Assembly (NCBI RefSeq): GCF_000705555.1
Contig: NZ_JMQN01000053.1
Location: 1 to 62,903, forward strand
Direction: 5' to 3'
Source: Marinobacterium lacunae
GTDB lineage: Bacteria; Pseudomonadota; Gammaproteobacteria; Pseudomonadales; Balneatricaceae
DNA length: 62,903 nt
Of the stretch, positions 42,996 through 51,592 are shown in pieces. The notes beneath the pieces were generated by a model that did no database searches, had not been told where the DNA came from, and was given only the letters and a program-made list of their open reading frames with translations. Position numbers and translations under genes: made by a program. How positions within the stretch are numbered: position 1 is the stretch's first letter; every line of letters begins with the position of its first letter.

Positions 42996-45497
42996 CTATC
43001 CTGGTGCCACGGTGTGATTCTGATCGTGTATCTTCTTCAGGCGGTGGTCACGTTCGGCCAGAAAATCGCGTAGTTCGGGATCCTTCTGCATCAACTGTCC
43101 CAGACGCTCCCGGCTTAAGGTGTACAGGCGCGAAGGGGTTTGGGCGATGACTGAAACGTCTGCGTGACCCTCACCAAGCAGCGCCGACTCGCCGAAGCTG
43201 TCGCCTGCGATAAGCGTGCTGAGTCGATGCTCCTCGCCGTCGGTGTAGTGTTGTAGGCGCACAGTACCGCGGCTGACGATGAACAACGTGTCATTGCGAC
43301 TGCCCTGATGGACCAGGTAGTCGTGCTTCTCCAGCGTAATCGGCTCACAGGCCGTGGCAATCTTGCGCAGCTGATTGTCCGGGAGGCGTGCAAAGAGCGG
43401 AACACGTTTGAGTAACTGCTCGGGATCGTCATTGAGCAGTTGCACCGCATGGCCGCGAAGGCGCTTGAGTTGTTTAATCAGATCAGCCTCGATCTCTTCT
43501 GCCATACCCTGTGGAATGGTGCCGTGACGCGCCTGCTCCCGCGTGGTTTCGACCTCGGATAACAGTACGATACGTTTGCCCAGGCGCTCCTGCATCAGTA
43601 GAGCGAACTCCGGAAAGTCGTGATTGAGTCGGTGCAGCTTGTCGGTTGCCAGATGGTTCCAATGGCGGTAGTGCTCACGGACGCGGGAAACGATTTCGGT
43701 TGGCGTGGAGTCGATGCGTGAGAGTTGATCGATCGAGTGGAGAACGTGACGGCTGCCCTGAAAGTGTCCCCAGACCGTTTCGTAATACCGGCTTATACGC
43801 ACAAGTCGCATGTGTTCGACGATAGCGCGTAGAACAGGTGTATTGCTGAAACGACTGAACAGCCAGTGCTCGATATACTCGTACTGCAAGCGGCTGTTGC
43901 CATTGTGAAACGCCTTGTCGTAGCGCAAAGAGTCGATCTGGTGTTCAAGCATCATCAGCAGTCTGCGGGTGACCGATTCGCTTAAGTGTCCGCGCTCAAA
44001 CATTTCCCGGTAATAGCTGTTCTCTTCTGTGAGTGCGCGCAGGAAGAACAGGTTGAACTCCTGAACTGGGGTGAGGTGTTCCTCGCGCAGGCGGTGAATT
44101 TCATGTTTGGCGTGGGCGATCGCCTGCTGGCTGCGGTGGTTGAGCCGTTGGGTAATCCGGCTTGAAAACAGGCCGCCCTCATGCAGTGCCGGCAACCGCT
44201 TGATCGCACGTTGATGGGCGGTGATCTCACGCTCTAACAGTGCCAGCCGGTCTGCCAGCGGTGGCTGGTCGAGTTTCATCAGGCGCAGCAGTGGCTGCAT
44301 GGTGAGCCCTTGTGCCAGCAGCGTAAACAGGACTGCACCGGTTACCAGTGCTACGAACAGCTCCTTGAAGGGGTAGTCCGGCAGACTGAGCACGATCGCC
44401 AGCGCAATCGCGCCGCGCAAACCGCCCCAGAACATGATGAAGCGATATCCGATACCCACAGGGTCGACTTTCGGTAGTCGGTCGAACAGCGGCAACAGGC
44501 CGAAGATAACGAACGCCCGAGAGACCAGCATCGCTACGATCACCCACAGGATCAGATCCCAGGAGGAGGCCAGCGAGGGGATGTCGACCTGCATGCCCAG
44601 CAGCAGGAACAAAAAGGCGTTGGCGGTAAAGGCCAACACTGTCCAGAAATGCTCAAGGTAGACCCTTACGGACGATGTGATGCGCAGCTTGCCCCAGGTG
44701 CCGATGGTCAGGCCCGCGCCCAGAGTCGCCATGACGCCGCTGATATGTAGCACCTCTTCAGCGATCAAAAACGACAGGTAGGCAAGCGTAGTGGTGAGCC
44801 CAATCTCCACGATGGGGTCCGAATCGATCCAGCCGATCAACTTCCCGGTGAGGTAGCCCAGCAATACTCCGAATATCAGGCCGCCTGCGAAGAGCGTGAC
44901 AAAGCTGAACACCCCGCCGACGAGTTGGTCCTGAGAGAGGGCCCCTATGGCGAGCGTGGTCAGCAATATTTTGGAGACCACCAACGCGGTGGCATCGTTG
45001 AAAAGGCTTTCACCCTCGATCAGGGTCGATAAGCGTCCGGGGGCGCCTATCTGTCTGAACAGTGCAATAACCGCTACCGGGTCGGTGGCACTTAACAGCG
45101 CACCCATCAGCAGGGCGGCGATCAGATCGATATCCAGCGCTTGCCATATGATCACCCCGATCAGCCCGGTCGAGAGCAGGAGGCCGGGTATCGCCAGTGC
45201 GAGAATCTGTGCGCTGTTGTGGCGAAGCTGTCGTGCATCCAGATTGTAACTGGACTCAAATATCAGGGTCGGCAGAAAGACGAACAGAATCAGATCGGGC
45301 GATATGCTCAGGGTGTCTTCTATATGGGACAGCGCGGGAACTTCATGGCCGATGAAATTGATGGCGATTCCGACCACGACCAGCATCACGGTAAACGGCA
45401 GGTGAGTGCGTCGAGATACCAGGTAGACACTGAGTGCTACAAGTAACAGGCTGAAGATAGCCCAGACAAGCTCGGGTACCGGGTGGATAGCCTCCAC
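42996..45497 (-). CDS. CPA1-type cation/proton antiporter with C-terminal cNMP-binding-like domain
   Basis: Inner-membrane antiporter of the NhaP/SOS1-like CPA1 group, about 833 residues. About 12 membrane segments carry the ion-binding signatures FLPTLIFESSYNLDARQL, MGALLSATDPVAVIALF and LIEGESLFNDATALVVSKIL. A long cytosolic helical region (about 400-690) follows, then a CNB/CAP_ED domain (about 700-820) with LVHQGSRNDTLFIVSRGTV and FGESALLGEGHADVSVIA. The phosphate-cassette Arg expected after the ALL motif is not obvious, so cyclic-nucleotide binding is uncertain. GTG at 45497 is preferred because CGAGGAG lies 8 nt upstream; a TTG at 45548 would extend it. Confidence 0.86.
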   Translation of the reverse strand: MEAIHPVPELVWAIFSLLLVALSVYLVSRRTHLPFTVMLVVVGIAINFIGHEVPALSHIEDTLSISPDLILFVFLPTLIFESSYNLDARQLRHNSAQILALAIPGLLLSTGLIGVIIWQALDIDLIAALLMGALLSATDPVAVIALFRQIGAPGRLSTLIEGESLFNDATALVVSKILLTTLAIGALSQDQLVGGVFSFVTLFAGGLIFGVLLGYLTGKLIGWIDSDPIVEIGLTTTLAYLSFLIAEEVLHISGVMATLGAGLTIGTWGKLRITSSVRVYLEHFWTVLAFTANAFLFLLLGMQVDIPSLASSWDLILWVIVAMLVSRAFVIFGLLPLFDRLPKVDPVGIGYRFIMFWGGLRGAIALAIVLSLPDYPFKELFVALVTGAVLFTLLAQGLTMQPLLRLMKLDQPPLADRLALLEREITAHQRAIKRLPALHEGGLFSSRITQRLNHRSQQAIAHAKHEIHRLREEHLTPVQEFNLFFLRALTEENSYYREMFERGHLSESVTRRLLMMLEHQIDSLRYDKAFHNGNSRLQYEYIEHWLFSRFSNTPVLRAIVEHMRLVRISRYYETVWGHFQGSRHVLHSIDQLSRIDSTPTEIVSRVREHYRHWNHLATDKLHRLNHDFPEFALLMQERLGKRIVLLSEVETTREQARHGTIPQGMAEEIEADLIKQLKRLRGHAVQLLNDDPEQLLKRVPLFARLPDNQLRKIATACEPITLEKHDYLVHQGSRNDTLFIVSRGTVRLQHYTDGEEHRLSTLIAGDSFGESALLGEGHADVSVIAQTPSRLYTLSRERLGQLMQKDPELRDFLAERDHRLKKIHDQNHTVAPG

Positions 45498-45579
45498 TGC
45501 ATCCGCTCCTCGGAGTGGGCCCACCGGGCGCGGCAGGCAGGGTGTCAAATGGCCGGGCCAGTGCCCGGCCGTTGGTCAA

Positions 45580-46209
45580 TCAGGGTTCTAACGTTGGATT
45601 CAGCGTGTAAGTACCGCGGATGCTGGCGCCGTCGATCACATGCATCTCGATGGCGTCATACAGGTTCTTGCCGTTGATCTCGCCATCAACCTCGATCTGA
45701 TCGGTATCCAGCGCATAGATGCTGAATACATAGTGGTGCATGAGCTCGTCGTTCCAGGGCGGGCAGGGGCCATCGTAGCCGAAGTAGTCACCCTTCATAT
45801 CCGCATCGCCTGCAAACCATGCCGTGTAATCATTGATCCCGTGCATCATCCCCTGCGGTGCTTCAGGGCCAGACTTTCCGCGCGGCGTTACACCGTTGCA
45901 ATGACTGCCCTCGGCGATCTCGCTGACGGTGGCCGGTATGTTGAACAGTACCCAGTGGTAAAAATCGACACGGGGCAGAGTAGCGGGGACGGTTTTGCCC
46001 TCCTGATTGACGTCGTCGCCTTTGCTGGGCACATCCGGGTCATGACAGATCAGGGCAAAGGACCGGGTGCCCTCAGGGGCCTCGCTCCATGCCATATGAG
46101 GGTTGATATTATCCGACAGTGCTACATGGGTCTGGGTGTCCATTTTTCCGAACGCGTATCGGGTCGGAATGGGAGCACCATCGTTAAAGCTGTTGCTGAC
46201 CAGTTTCAT
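45580..46209 (-). CDS. YbhB/YbcL-family PEBP-like protein
   Basis: Phosphatidylethanolamine-binding (Raf kinase inhibitor-like) protein of 209 residues. Family marks are the ligand-pocket segments ALICHDPDVPS near residue 50, DFYHWVLFNIPA near 80, YDGPCPPWNDELMHHYVFSIYAL near 145, and the N-terminal GKMDTQTHVALSDN variant. There is no signal peptide, so it is cytosolic. The role of bacterial family members is poorly defined. It stands alone between the antiporter and a small membrane protein. Confidence 0.85.
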   Translation of the reverse strand: MKLVSNSFNDGAPIPTRYAFGKMDTQTHVALSDNINPHMAWSEAPEGTRSFALICHDPDVPSKGDDVNQEGKTVPATLPRVDFYHWVLFNIPATVSEIAEGSHCNGVTPRGKSGPEAPQGMMHGINDYTAWFAGDADMKGDYFGYDGPCPPWNDELMHHYVFSIYALDTDQIEVDGEINGKNLYDAIEMHVIDGASIRGTYTLNPTLEP

Positions 46210-46356
46210 CGTGCCTCACCTGTGATTTCTGTTCCGTGAACTCTTTTCTCTGTTTGGCTTGCCCAAGACGGAGTATATGAGATGAAATGTAGCATCTGGC
46301 AGTGCTCAAGGTCATGCATAGTGCCAGCGATATCATGGATTTATGGAGAAATTGAT

Positions 46357-46536
46357 ATGGGAATCGAAGTAACGGGAATATTTGGTTTGCTGTTGTTGGT
46401 GCTGGATGTGATGGCCATCATCAAAACAATCCAGAGCAACGCCAGTACCGGTGCCAAGGTGATCTGGGTGGTGGCGATCCTGCTGTTGCCGTTGTTGGGG
46501 CTGATTCTCTGGTTCCTGTTTGGCCCTAAAGGCTAA
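46357..46536 (+). CDS. Small membrane protein, PLD nuclease N-terminal-like (PLDc_N)
   Basis: A 59-residue protein with two hydrophobic segments (VTGIFGLLLLVLDVMAIIKT and VIWVVAILLLPLLGLILWFL) and the ending FGPKG, as in the PLDc_N family. It is commonly found alone as a small inner-membrane protein. The ATG at 46357 follows GGAGAAA; the longer frame from 46282 is not protein-like. Function unknown. Confidence 0.75.
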   Translation: MGIEVTGIFGLLLLVLDVMAIIKTIQSNASTGAKVIWVVAILLLPLLGLILWFLFGPKG

Positions 46537-46539
46537 GCG

Positions 46540-47361
46540 TCAAACGAAACAGGCTTGATACTGACCGGGCGTCACCGCTGTGCGGCGCTTGAAGTGCCGA
46601 TGAAAGTGCGCCTGGTCGGAAAAGCCAAGGCGCTGGGCAGTATCGATCAGCGCCGTACCTTCACGCAGCAGCTGCTTGGCGCGCTTGATCCGCTGATCCA
46701 GCAGCCAGGCGTGCGGCGCCATGCCATAGTGACGCTGAAAGCTGCGGATCAGCTGATAGCGGTTCAGGCCGCTGACCTCGCAGAGCGCTTCCAACGGCAG
46801 GTTCTCGTCCAGTCTGTCCATCAACAGCTCCCGCACCGGGATCAGCGATTGCAACCCCGCAGTGCGCCGCTCGGTGATCCCGCCGGTGCTGAATACAGGC
46901 GTCAGCCAGTCGATCAGCTCGCTTTCGGCGGCCAGCGTGTCATCGTCTCGCATCAATGTATTAAACAACGCATCGAAGCCTTGAAAAAGTCGCAGATCGC
47001 GCTCGTAGTCCCGTTCGAAGGGGCGATAGTCATCTGCACTGGCGCGGAGCTCCTGCTGCAGGCCCGCTATCCATTGGGTATCGACGAACAGCATGCGGTA
47101 CGACCAACTGCCTGCCTGCGGATTACATGAGTGGGTATCGCCGGGGTTGATGGTAACCGTGTCTCCCCTGGCGATGGCGTGGCGTTGGCCCAGGTTCAGA
47201 TAATTGGCTGCGCCGGCGTCGATGACGCCGAAGGAAAACTCGTCATGGGAGTGCTTGTCGTAGCAGGCGCTGGAGCGGTTGGCGCGACGTATCTCGACAA
47301 ACGGCAGTGCGCTGCTGCGGGTAAAAAACTGAGTTGGTTCCGCCACATCCATGCCCCCCAT
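46540..47361 (-). CDS. AraC-family regulator (cupin/HTH), paired with LysE exporter
   Basis: AraC-type regulator, 273 residues: N-terminal cupin-like sensor domain (SFGVIDAGAANYLNLG, RGDTVTINPGDTHSCNPQ) and C-terminal HTH (LPLEALCEVSGLNRYQLIRSF, HAWLLDQRIKRAKQLLREG, LGFSDQAHFHRHFKRRT). Its start shares a base with the stop of the LysE-family gene (TGATG), so they form an operon. AraC/LysE pairs of this type usually control amino-acid or metabolite export. The ligand is not known. Confidence 0.87.
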   Translation of the reverse strand: MGGMDVAEPTQFFTRSSALPFVEIRRANRSSACYDKHSHDEFSFGVIDAGAANYLNLGQRHAIARGDTVTINPGDTHSCNPQAGSWSYRMLFVDTQWIAGLQQELRASADDYRPFERDYERDLRLFQGFDALFNTLMRDDDTLAAESELIDWLTPVFSTGGITERRTAGLQSLIPVRELLMDRLDENLPLEALCEVSGLNRYQLIRSFQRHYGMAPHAWLLDQRIKRAKQLLREGTALIDTAQRLGFSDQAHFHRHFKRRTAVTPGQYQACFV

Positions 47362-47957
47362 CAGATGAACAGGGTAACAACGGTACTGCCAAGCAACACG
47401 CCCATCAAGCGGTAGAAGTACATTTGTGCACGCTGACTGGCTAGAAATCGCCCTATCAGCTGCCCGGCGCAGGCCCAGAATCCGACCCCGATAAAACAGG
47501 CCAGAAATGACACGGCGCAGAACAGAAGCAGAGAGAGAGCCGGATCGGGATGCAGGCTCACGAACAGGCTGATACCGGTAAGCGCAACCAGCCAGGCCTT
47601 GGGGTTGAGGATCTGCAGCAGGGCACCCTGCATCAGGCGAGGTGCTTGCTCCTGTGATGCCTGTGTCCGGGTTGTGGGGGAGGTGGTGGCGATCTTCCAG
47701 GCCAGGTAGAGCAGCAGTGCGGCACCGGCATACCTCAGTGTATCGAGTACGACCGGGTAAAGGTCGATCAACTCGCCGACGCCGATGCCGCAGAGGTAAA
47801 CGACCAGGGTGTATCCAAGCGTGGCACCGATCACATGGGGCAGTGCACGCAGACTGCCGAAACGGGCACCGGCACTGGTGGCCACCAGATTCACAGGCCC
47901 TGGCGTGATCGCGCCGACCAGCGCAAAGATCATCATCGGGATCAATACGGACAGCAT
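47361..47957 (-). CDS. LysE/RhtB-family translocator
   Basis: Inner-membrane amino-acid exporter family, 198 residues, about six hydrophobic segments. The N-terminal family signature MMIFALVGAITPGPVNLV and LQILNPKAWLVALT are clear. The ATG at 47957 is chosen because AAAGG lies 8 nt upstream; the longer frame from 48092 carries an unrelated N-terminus. It is co-transcribed with the AraC regulator downstream. Confidence 0.87.
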   Translation of the reverse strand: MLSVLIPMMIFALVGAITPGPVNLVATSAGARFGSLRALPHVIGATLGYTLVVYLCGIGVGELIDLYPVVLDTLRYAGAALLLYLAWKIATTSPTTRTQASQEQAPRLMQGALLQILNPKAWLVALTGISLFVSLHPDPALSLLLFCAVSFLACFIGVGFWACAGQLIGRFLASQRAQMYFYRLMGVLLGSTVVTLFI

Positions 47958-48146
47958 CTGGTAACCTTTTTGTAGCGGGGGAGTGGCCAGATTAGCCGGG
48001 GCGCGGCGGGCGGTATTGAACGATATTGCATGAAAGCTTGCCACTTTTCCGGGATTGCGGATTAGTAGCCAGGCTGCAGAACCGATCGACACCCTGCCGG
48101 CTCGACTACACTATTAAGGCGACCCCCATTATCTGCCGAGGTGCTC

Positions 48147-48464
48147 ATGCTCATTACCTTTAGAACCGATGCCTATGCCAATATCACGATGTTGGGCGAT
48201 GTAGCACTGACCATGATCCGTATGATGGGACACAGCGATGTCGTGCCCGGCGCTATCCTGGCCGCCGATATTCCAGAGGCGTTGAACAACTTGAAACGTG
48301 CGCTCGACGAACAGCCGATACCTGCTGATACAGACGACGAGCTGTCGGAAGGCCAAGAGGATGAAGATCAGAAAGTGAGTCTTGCCAACCACGCCTATCC
48401 CCTACTCGAACTGCTGGCGGCCGCTGCCAAAGATGAGTGCGATCTGATGTGGGATAAAGCGTAA
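48147..48464 (+). CDS. DUF1840 family protein
   Basis: A 105-residue protein typical of DUF1840: begins MLITFRTDAYANITMLGDVA, with MMGHSDVVPGAI and a C-terminal HAYPLLELLAAA. The acidic middle (ADTDDELSEGQEDEDQK) is a low-complexity linker. The ATG at 48147 has GAGG 5 nt upstream; GTG at 48141 is also possible. Function unknown; the family is conserved in proteobacteria. Confidence 0.85.
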   Translation: MLITFRTDAYANITMLGDVALTMIRMMGHSDVVPGAILAADIPEALNNLKRALDEQPIPADTDDELSEGQEDEDQKVSLANHAYPLLELLAAAAKDECDLMWDKA

Positions 48465-48470
48465 GGTTGC

Positions 48471-48611
48471 GTGAATCAACGTCTCACCCAGGCCCTCGAT
48501 TTTCATAGACGGATGTTGGGCGTCCTGCTGCAGCGCCAGAGGCTGAATGATCTGGGTTGCGACCGGGGGCTGGACATCTTGTCATTAGACCGCCCCCTTT
48601 TGCGGGACTAA
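48471..48611 (+). CDS. Small 46-residue protein downstream of DUF1840
   Basis: A frame of 46 codons starting GTG at 48471, 6 nt after the DUF1840 stop, with TAAGG 5 nt upstream. The product is NQRLTQALDFHRRMLGVLLQ followed by a short Arg- and Leu-rich helix-like segment and ending RPLLRD. It is not hydrophobic and has no known motif. Its tight spacing suggests translation in the same message. A hairpin (aagtcagg/cctgactt, 48611-48637) follows the stop. Real coding status is uncertain. Confidence 0.4.
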   Translation: MNQRLTQALDFHRRMLGVLLQRQRLNDLGCDRGLDILSLDRPLLRD

Positions 48612-48669
48612 AGTCAGGCGCGTAGTTCACCTGACTTAACCGGCAATGCCCCGCTTCGGTTACGAGTCG

Positions 48670-49890
48670 TTAACGTTTCAATAGCCCGTTTAGCTTCAGG
48701 CTCTCGTCCGCCGCTTCAGCGAAGCTCGGCGATACACCGGCGGCCAGCAACTTGCGTGCTGCCATATGATCGGCGGGTTTGTTGACGGTGTGCACTGCAA
48801 TCAGCTTATCGCCCCGGTACAGAAACAGCGTGAACTTGCCGCTCTCGGTCGCTCCGCGCTGGACGACGCGGTCGTAGCCTGCATGCAGCCCCGCCATCTG
48901 TAGTTTGAATTCGTACTGATCGGACCAGAACCAGGGCACCGAGTCGTACTCCGCCTGTTCACCACAAATAGTGGCCGCGATCACCTTGGCCTGATCGACG
49001 GCGTTCTGCACCGATTCGATTCGTATCGGCCTGTCCGCCAGCGGATGTGCAAACGAGACGGCATCGCCAGCGGCATAGATCACTGGGTCGCTGGTGCGGC
49101 ACTGGGCGTCGACGATGATGCCGTCATCGCACTCGAGTCCCGCCGCTTCGGCCAGCCGCGTATCGGGAGTAACGCCGATACCGGCCACGAGCATGTCGCA
49201 ACTCAGAGTGCGACCATCAGTGGTCAAGATCTCGAAACTGCCGTCGTCGAGGCGTGAAACCGTCTCGATGCTGGTGTTCAGCTGGATATCGGCGCCATGC
49301 GCGCGATGCTGCTCCAGCATGAACTGGGACAGTTCCGGCGTTACGTTTTGGTTCATGAGCCCTGTGCCGCGCACCAGCACGCTGACCTTTTTGCCGAGCT
49401 TGCAGGCGGTGGCCGCAAACTCGAGGCCGATAAAGCCGCCGCCAACGACGACCAGATCCTGAGCATTGCTGAGCTGGGCGCTGATGCGGTCGATATCGCC
49501 CAGGGTCTTGATGTAGTGCACCTGGCCGGCGATCTCATCCGGTACCTTCAGCGGGCGGATGCTGGCGCCCGGCGCCAGTACCAGCTGGTCATAACTGAGC
49601 CTCACACCGTTGGACAGTGTGACCGAGCGGTTGTCCCGGTCGATGGCGGTGGCCGCGACGCCCAGGTGTAGCTCAACCGACTGCTCGCTGTAGTAGGTTG
49701 CGGTACGGAACAGCAGCGTGTCGGGGGCGGCACCTTCAAGCAGATAGCCCTTGGACAGGGGCGGTCGCTGGTAGGGCAGGTGCGGGTCGGCGTCGATCAG
49801 CGTGATCGGGCCTGTATAGCCGCCCTTGCGTAAGCTGTCGATGCACTGAAAACCGGCGTGACCGCCGCCGATGATCACGACGCCTGTCAT
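48670..49890 (-). CDS. FAD-dependent ferredoxin reductase (P450 system)
   Basis: NAD(P)H:ferredoxin reductase of the putidaredoxin/rhodocoxin reductase type, 406 residues. FAD site: VVIIGGGHAGFQCIDSLRKG. NAD site: VVVGGGFIGLEFAATACKLG near 150. Second FAD motif: VIYAAGDAVSFAHPL near 275. C-terminal domain: SVPWFWSDQYEFKLQMAG. The ATG at 49890 is preferred; it is 1 nt from the ferredoxin stop, showing tight coupling. It would pass electrons to the ferredoxin at 49892 and so to the P450. Confidence 0.9.
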   Translation of the reverse strand: MTGVVIIGGGHAGFQCIDSLRKGGYTGPITLIDADPHLPYQRPPLSKGYLLEGAAPDTLLFRTATYYSEQSVELHLGVAATAIDRDNRSVTLSNGVRLSYDQLVLAPGASIRPLKVPDEIAGQVHYIKTLGDIDRISAQLSNAQDLVVVGGGFIGLEFAATACKLGKKVSVLVRGTGLMNQNVTPELSQFMLEQHRAHGADIQLNTSIETVSRLDDGSFEILTTDGRTLSCDMLVAGIGVTPDTRLAEAAGLECDDGIIVDAQCRTSDPVIYAAGDAVSFAHPLADRPIRIESVQNAVDQAKVIAATICGEQAEYDSVPWFWSDQYEFKLQMAGLHAGYDRVVQRGATESGKFTLFLYRGDKLIAVHTVNKPADHMAARKLLAAGVSPSFAEAADESLKLNGLLKR

Positions 49891-49891
49891 C

Positions 49892-50212
49892 TTACTGCTC
49901 CTCAGGCAGCTGAACGACGATGCCGTCCAGGTCATCCGTCATCCGGATCTGGCAGCTCAGGCGACTGGTACCCAGACGCTCGCTGGCGGTGCCATCGAGC
50001 AATTCATCCTCGTTCTCGCTCATCTCAGGCAGCTTGTCGAGGTAGGCCTCGTCGACATAGCAGTGACAGGTGGCGCAGGCGCAGGAGCCGCTGCACTCGC
50101 CTTCAATACCGTCGAGTCCGTTCATCACCGCTCCCTGCATCAGGGTCATGCCGTTGGCAACCTCCAACTCGTTGCGGTTACCCTGAAAATCTACGTATAC
50201 CACTTTAGGCAT
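49892..50212 (-). CDS. [2Fe-2S] ferredoxin (P450 redox partner)
   Basis: Adrenodoxin/putidaredoxin-type ferredoxin of 106 residues: cluster Cys in EGECSGSCACATC near 38-50 with the fourth Cys in RLSCQIRM near 87. The extra Cys in SGSCACATCHC makes the local region Cys-rich. The acidic stretch PEMSENEDELLDG is the usual partner-docking surface. The ATG at 50212 has CAAGAAG just upstream. It is in one operon with the P450 and the reductase. Confidence 0.92.
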   Translation of the reverse strand: MPKVVYVDFQGNRNELEVANGMTLMQGAVMNGLDGIEGECSGSCACATCHCYVDEAYLDKLPEMSENEDELLDGTASERLGTSRLSCQIRMTDDLDGIVVQLPEEQ

Positions 50213-50288
50213 CTTCTTGTTCTCCGGATGTTCTGTTGTCGGTAAGCGCCTCGGCGGATACCGGGGCGCTTCGTTGAGTGGCCGGGGA

Positions 50289-51449
50289 TCAGGCCTTGAG
50301 CCACAGATGCAGCGGGCTGCGGAAGGTGGATGACGGCATCCACTGGATCTCCTGCTCGACGCTGTGGATCGTCGGGTACATCGCCAGGATCTCCTCAACC
50401 GCGACCTTGCACGCAAGGCGAGCAATTGCGATGCCGAGGCAGGCGTGGACGCCGCCACCGAAGCCCAGGTGCCCCTTCGGCTTGCGCTCCAGGTCGTACA
50501 CGTCCGGATTGGCGAACTGACGCTCGTCCCGGTTGCCTGAGCCATAGGCCAGGCAGACAAAGTCACCGGGCTTGAGGGTCTGGCCGTGCAGGGTGATCTC
50601 CTTCTGTACACAACGCTTGAAGCGTTGAGCCGAGGTGTTGAATCTCAGGCTCTCCTCGATTGCGTCGGGGATCTTGGACGGATCGGCCACCAGCGCATCG
50701 CGTACATCGGTGAAGTCGGTCAGGTTCTTCATCAGCATGCTCATGAATCCGGACAGCGACTCGATACCCGCCATGATCAGCGTGGTGACGGTGAGCTGGA
50801 TCTCCCGATCCTCAAGCTTCTCGCCGTCGATCTCGGCCAGGATGAACTGGCTGAGCAGGTCTTCGCCCGGCTCCCGTTTGCGGATCTCCACCAGGGTGTC
50901 GGCGTAGTCGCGCATCCACTCGAACGCAGCCAGGTGCTCCGGCGACTTGGTACGGGTAACCGGGTCGGACTGCACCATCAACACCGCTTTTTCACGCACC
51001 GTGTCCAGATTTTCAGCCGGCAGGTTGAACAGATACGCGATCAGATCGACGGTGTAGTTGGCGGAAAAGTCCTCGACGAAATCGAACGGCTGCTTATCCT
51101 TGACTGCTTCCAGCCGTGCGCGTGCGGCGGCGTGGGCAGGCTCGATGATGTGGTCCAGCGCACGCTTCATCACCGCTTTCTGGATCAGCGCACGCATACG
51201 GTCGTGGCGGGGAGGATCGGAGGTGCCCAGGGTAGCGCCGGCGCGCCCCGGCATCTCTGACATCAGGTTGCCCTTCGCCGAGGAGAAGGTCTCCCAGTCG
51301 TTCAGCGCCATAACGATATCCTGGTAGCGGGAGAGCACCCACATATTGGCCTCTTCGCTCCAGAAACAGGGATATTCATCCCGAAGAGTCTTGTACGCCG
51401 GGAAGGGGTTGGCGTCGATCTCCGGGGAGAATGGGTCGAATCTGAACAT
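50289..51449 (-). CDS. Cytochrome P450
   Basis: Soluble bacterial class I P450, 386 residues. The heme-thiolate loop is FGGGVHACLGIAIAR near 330; the K-helix ExxR is EESLRF near 268; the I-helix reads AGIESLSG, with Glu-Ser replacing the common Asp/Glu-Thr pair. The last point may alter proton delivery or allow unusual chemistry. The ATG at 51449 has GAGG 7 nt upstream. Ferredoxin and reductase genes follow on the same strand, giving a complete three-component monooxygenase. The substrate is unknown; no regulator or other catabolic gene lies adjacent. Confidence 0.92.
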   Translation of the reverse strand: MFRFDPFSPEIDANPFPAYKTLRDEYPCFWSEEANMWVLSRYQDIVMALNDWETFSSAKGNLMSEMPGRAGATLGTSDPPRHDRMRALIQKAVMKRALDHIIEPAHAAARARLEAVKDKQPFDFVEDFSANYTVDLIAYLFNLPAENLDTVREKAVLMVQSDPVTRTKSPEHLAAFEWMRDYADTLVEIRKREPGEDLLSQFILAEIDGEKLEDREIQLTVTTLIMAGIESLSGFMSMLMKNLTDFTDVRDALVADPSKIPDAIEESLRFNTSAQRFKRCVQKEITLHGQTLKPGDFVCLAYGSGNRDERQFANPDVYDLERKPKGHLGFGGGVHACLGIAIARLACKVAVEEILAMYPTIHSVEQEIQWMPSSTFRSPLHLWLKA

Positions 51450-51592
51450 CACTCAACCTCGCGTGTAATAGTTGTTATTCAAACGAGGTTTCATTTTATG
51501 AGCAGGTATTCTGGCTCAGAATGCATTTAGAAGACTAAGGCTTGTACAAATCGAACAGAAACTGGATTTTTTGTATGGTTTTTTGGTTGAAG

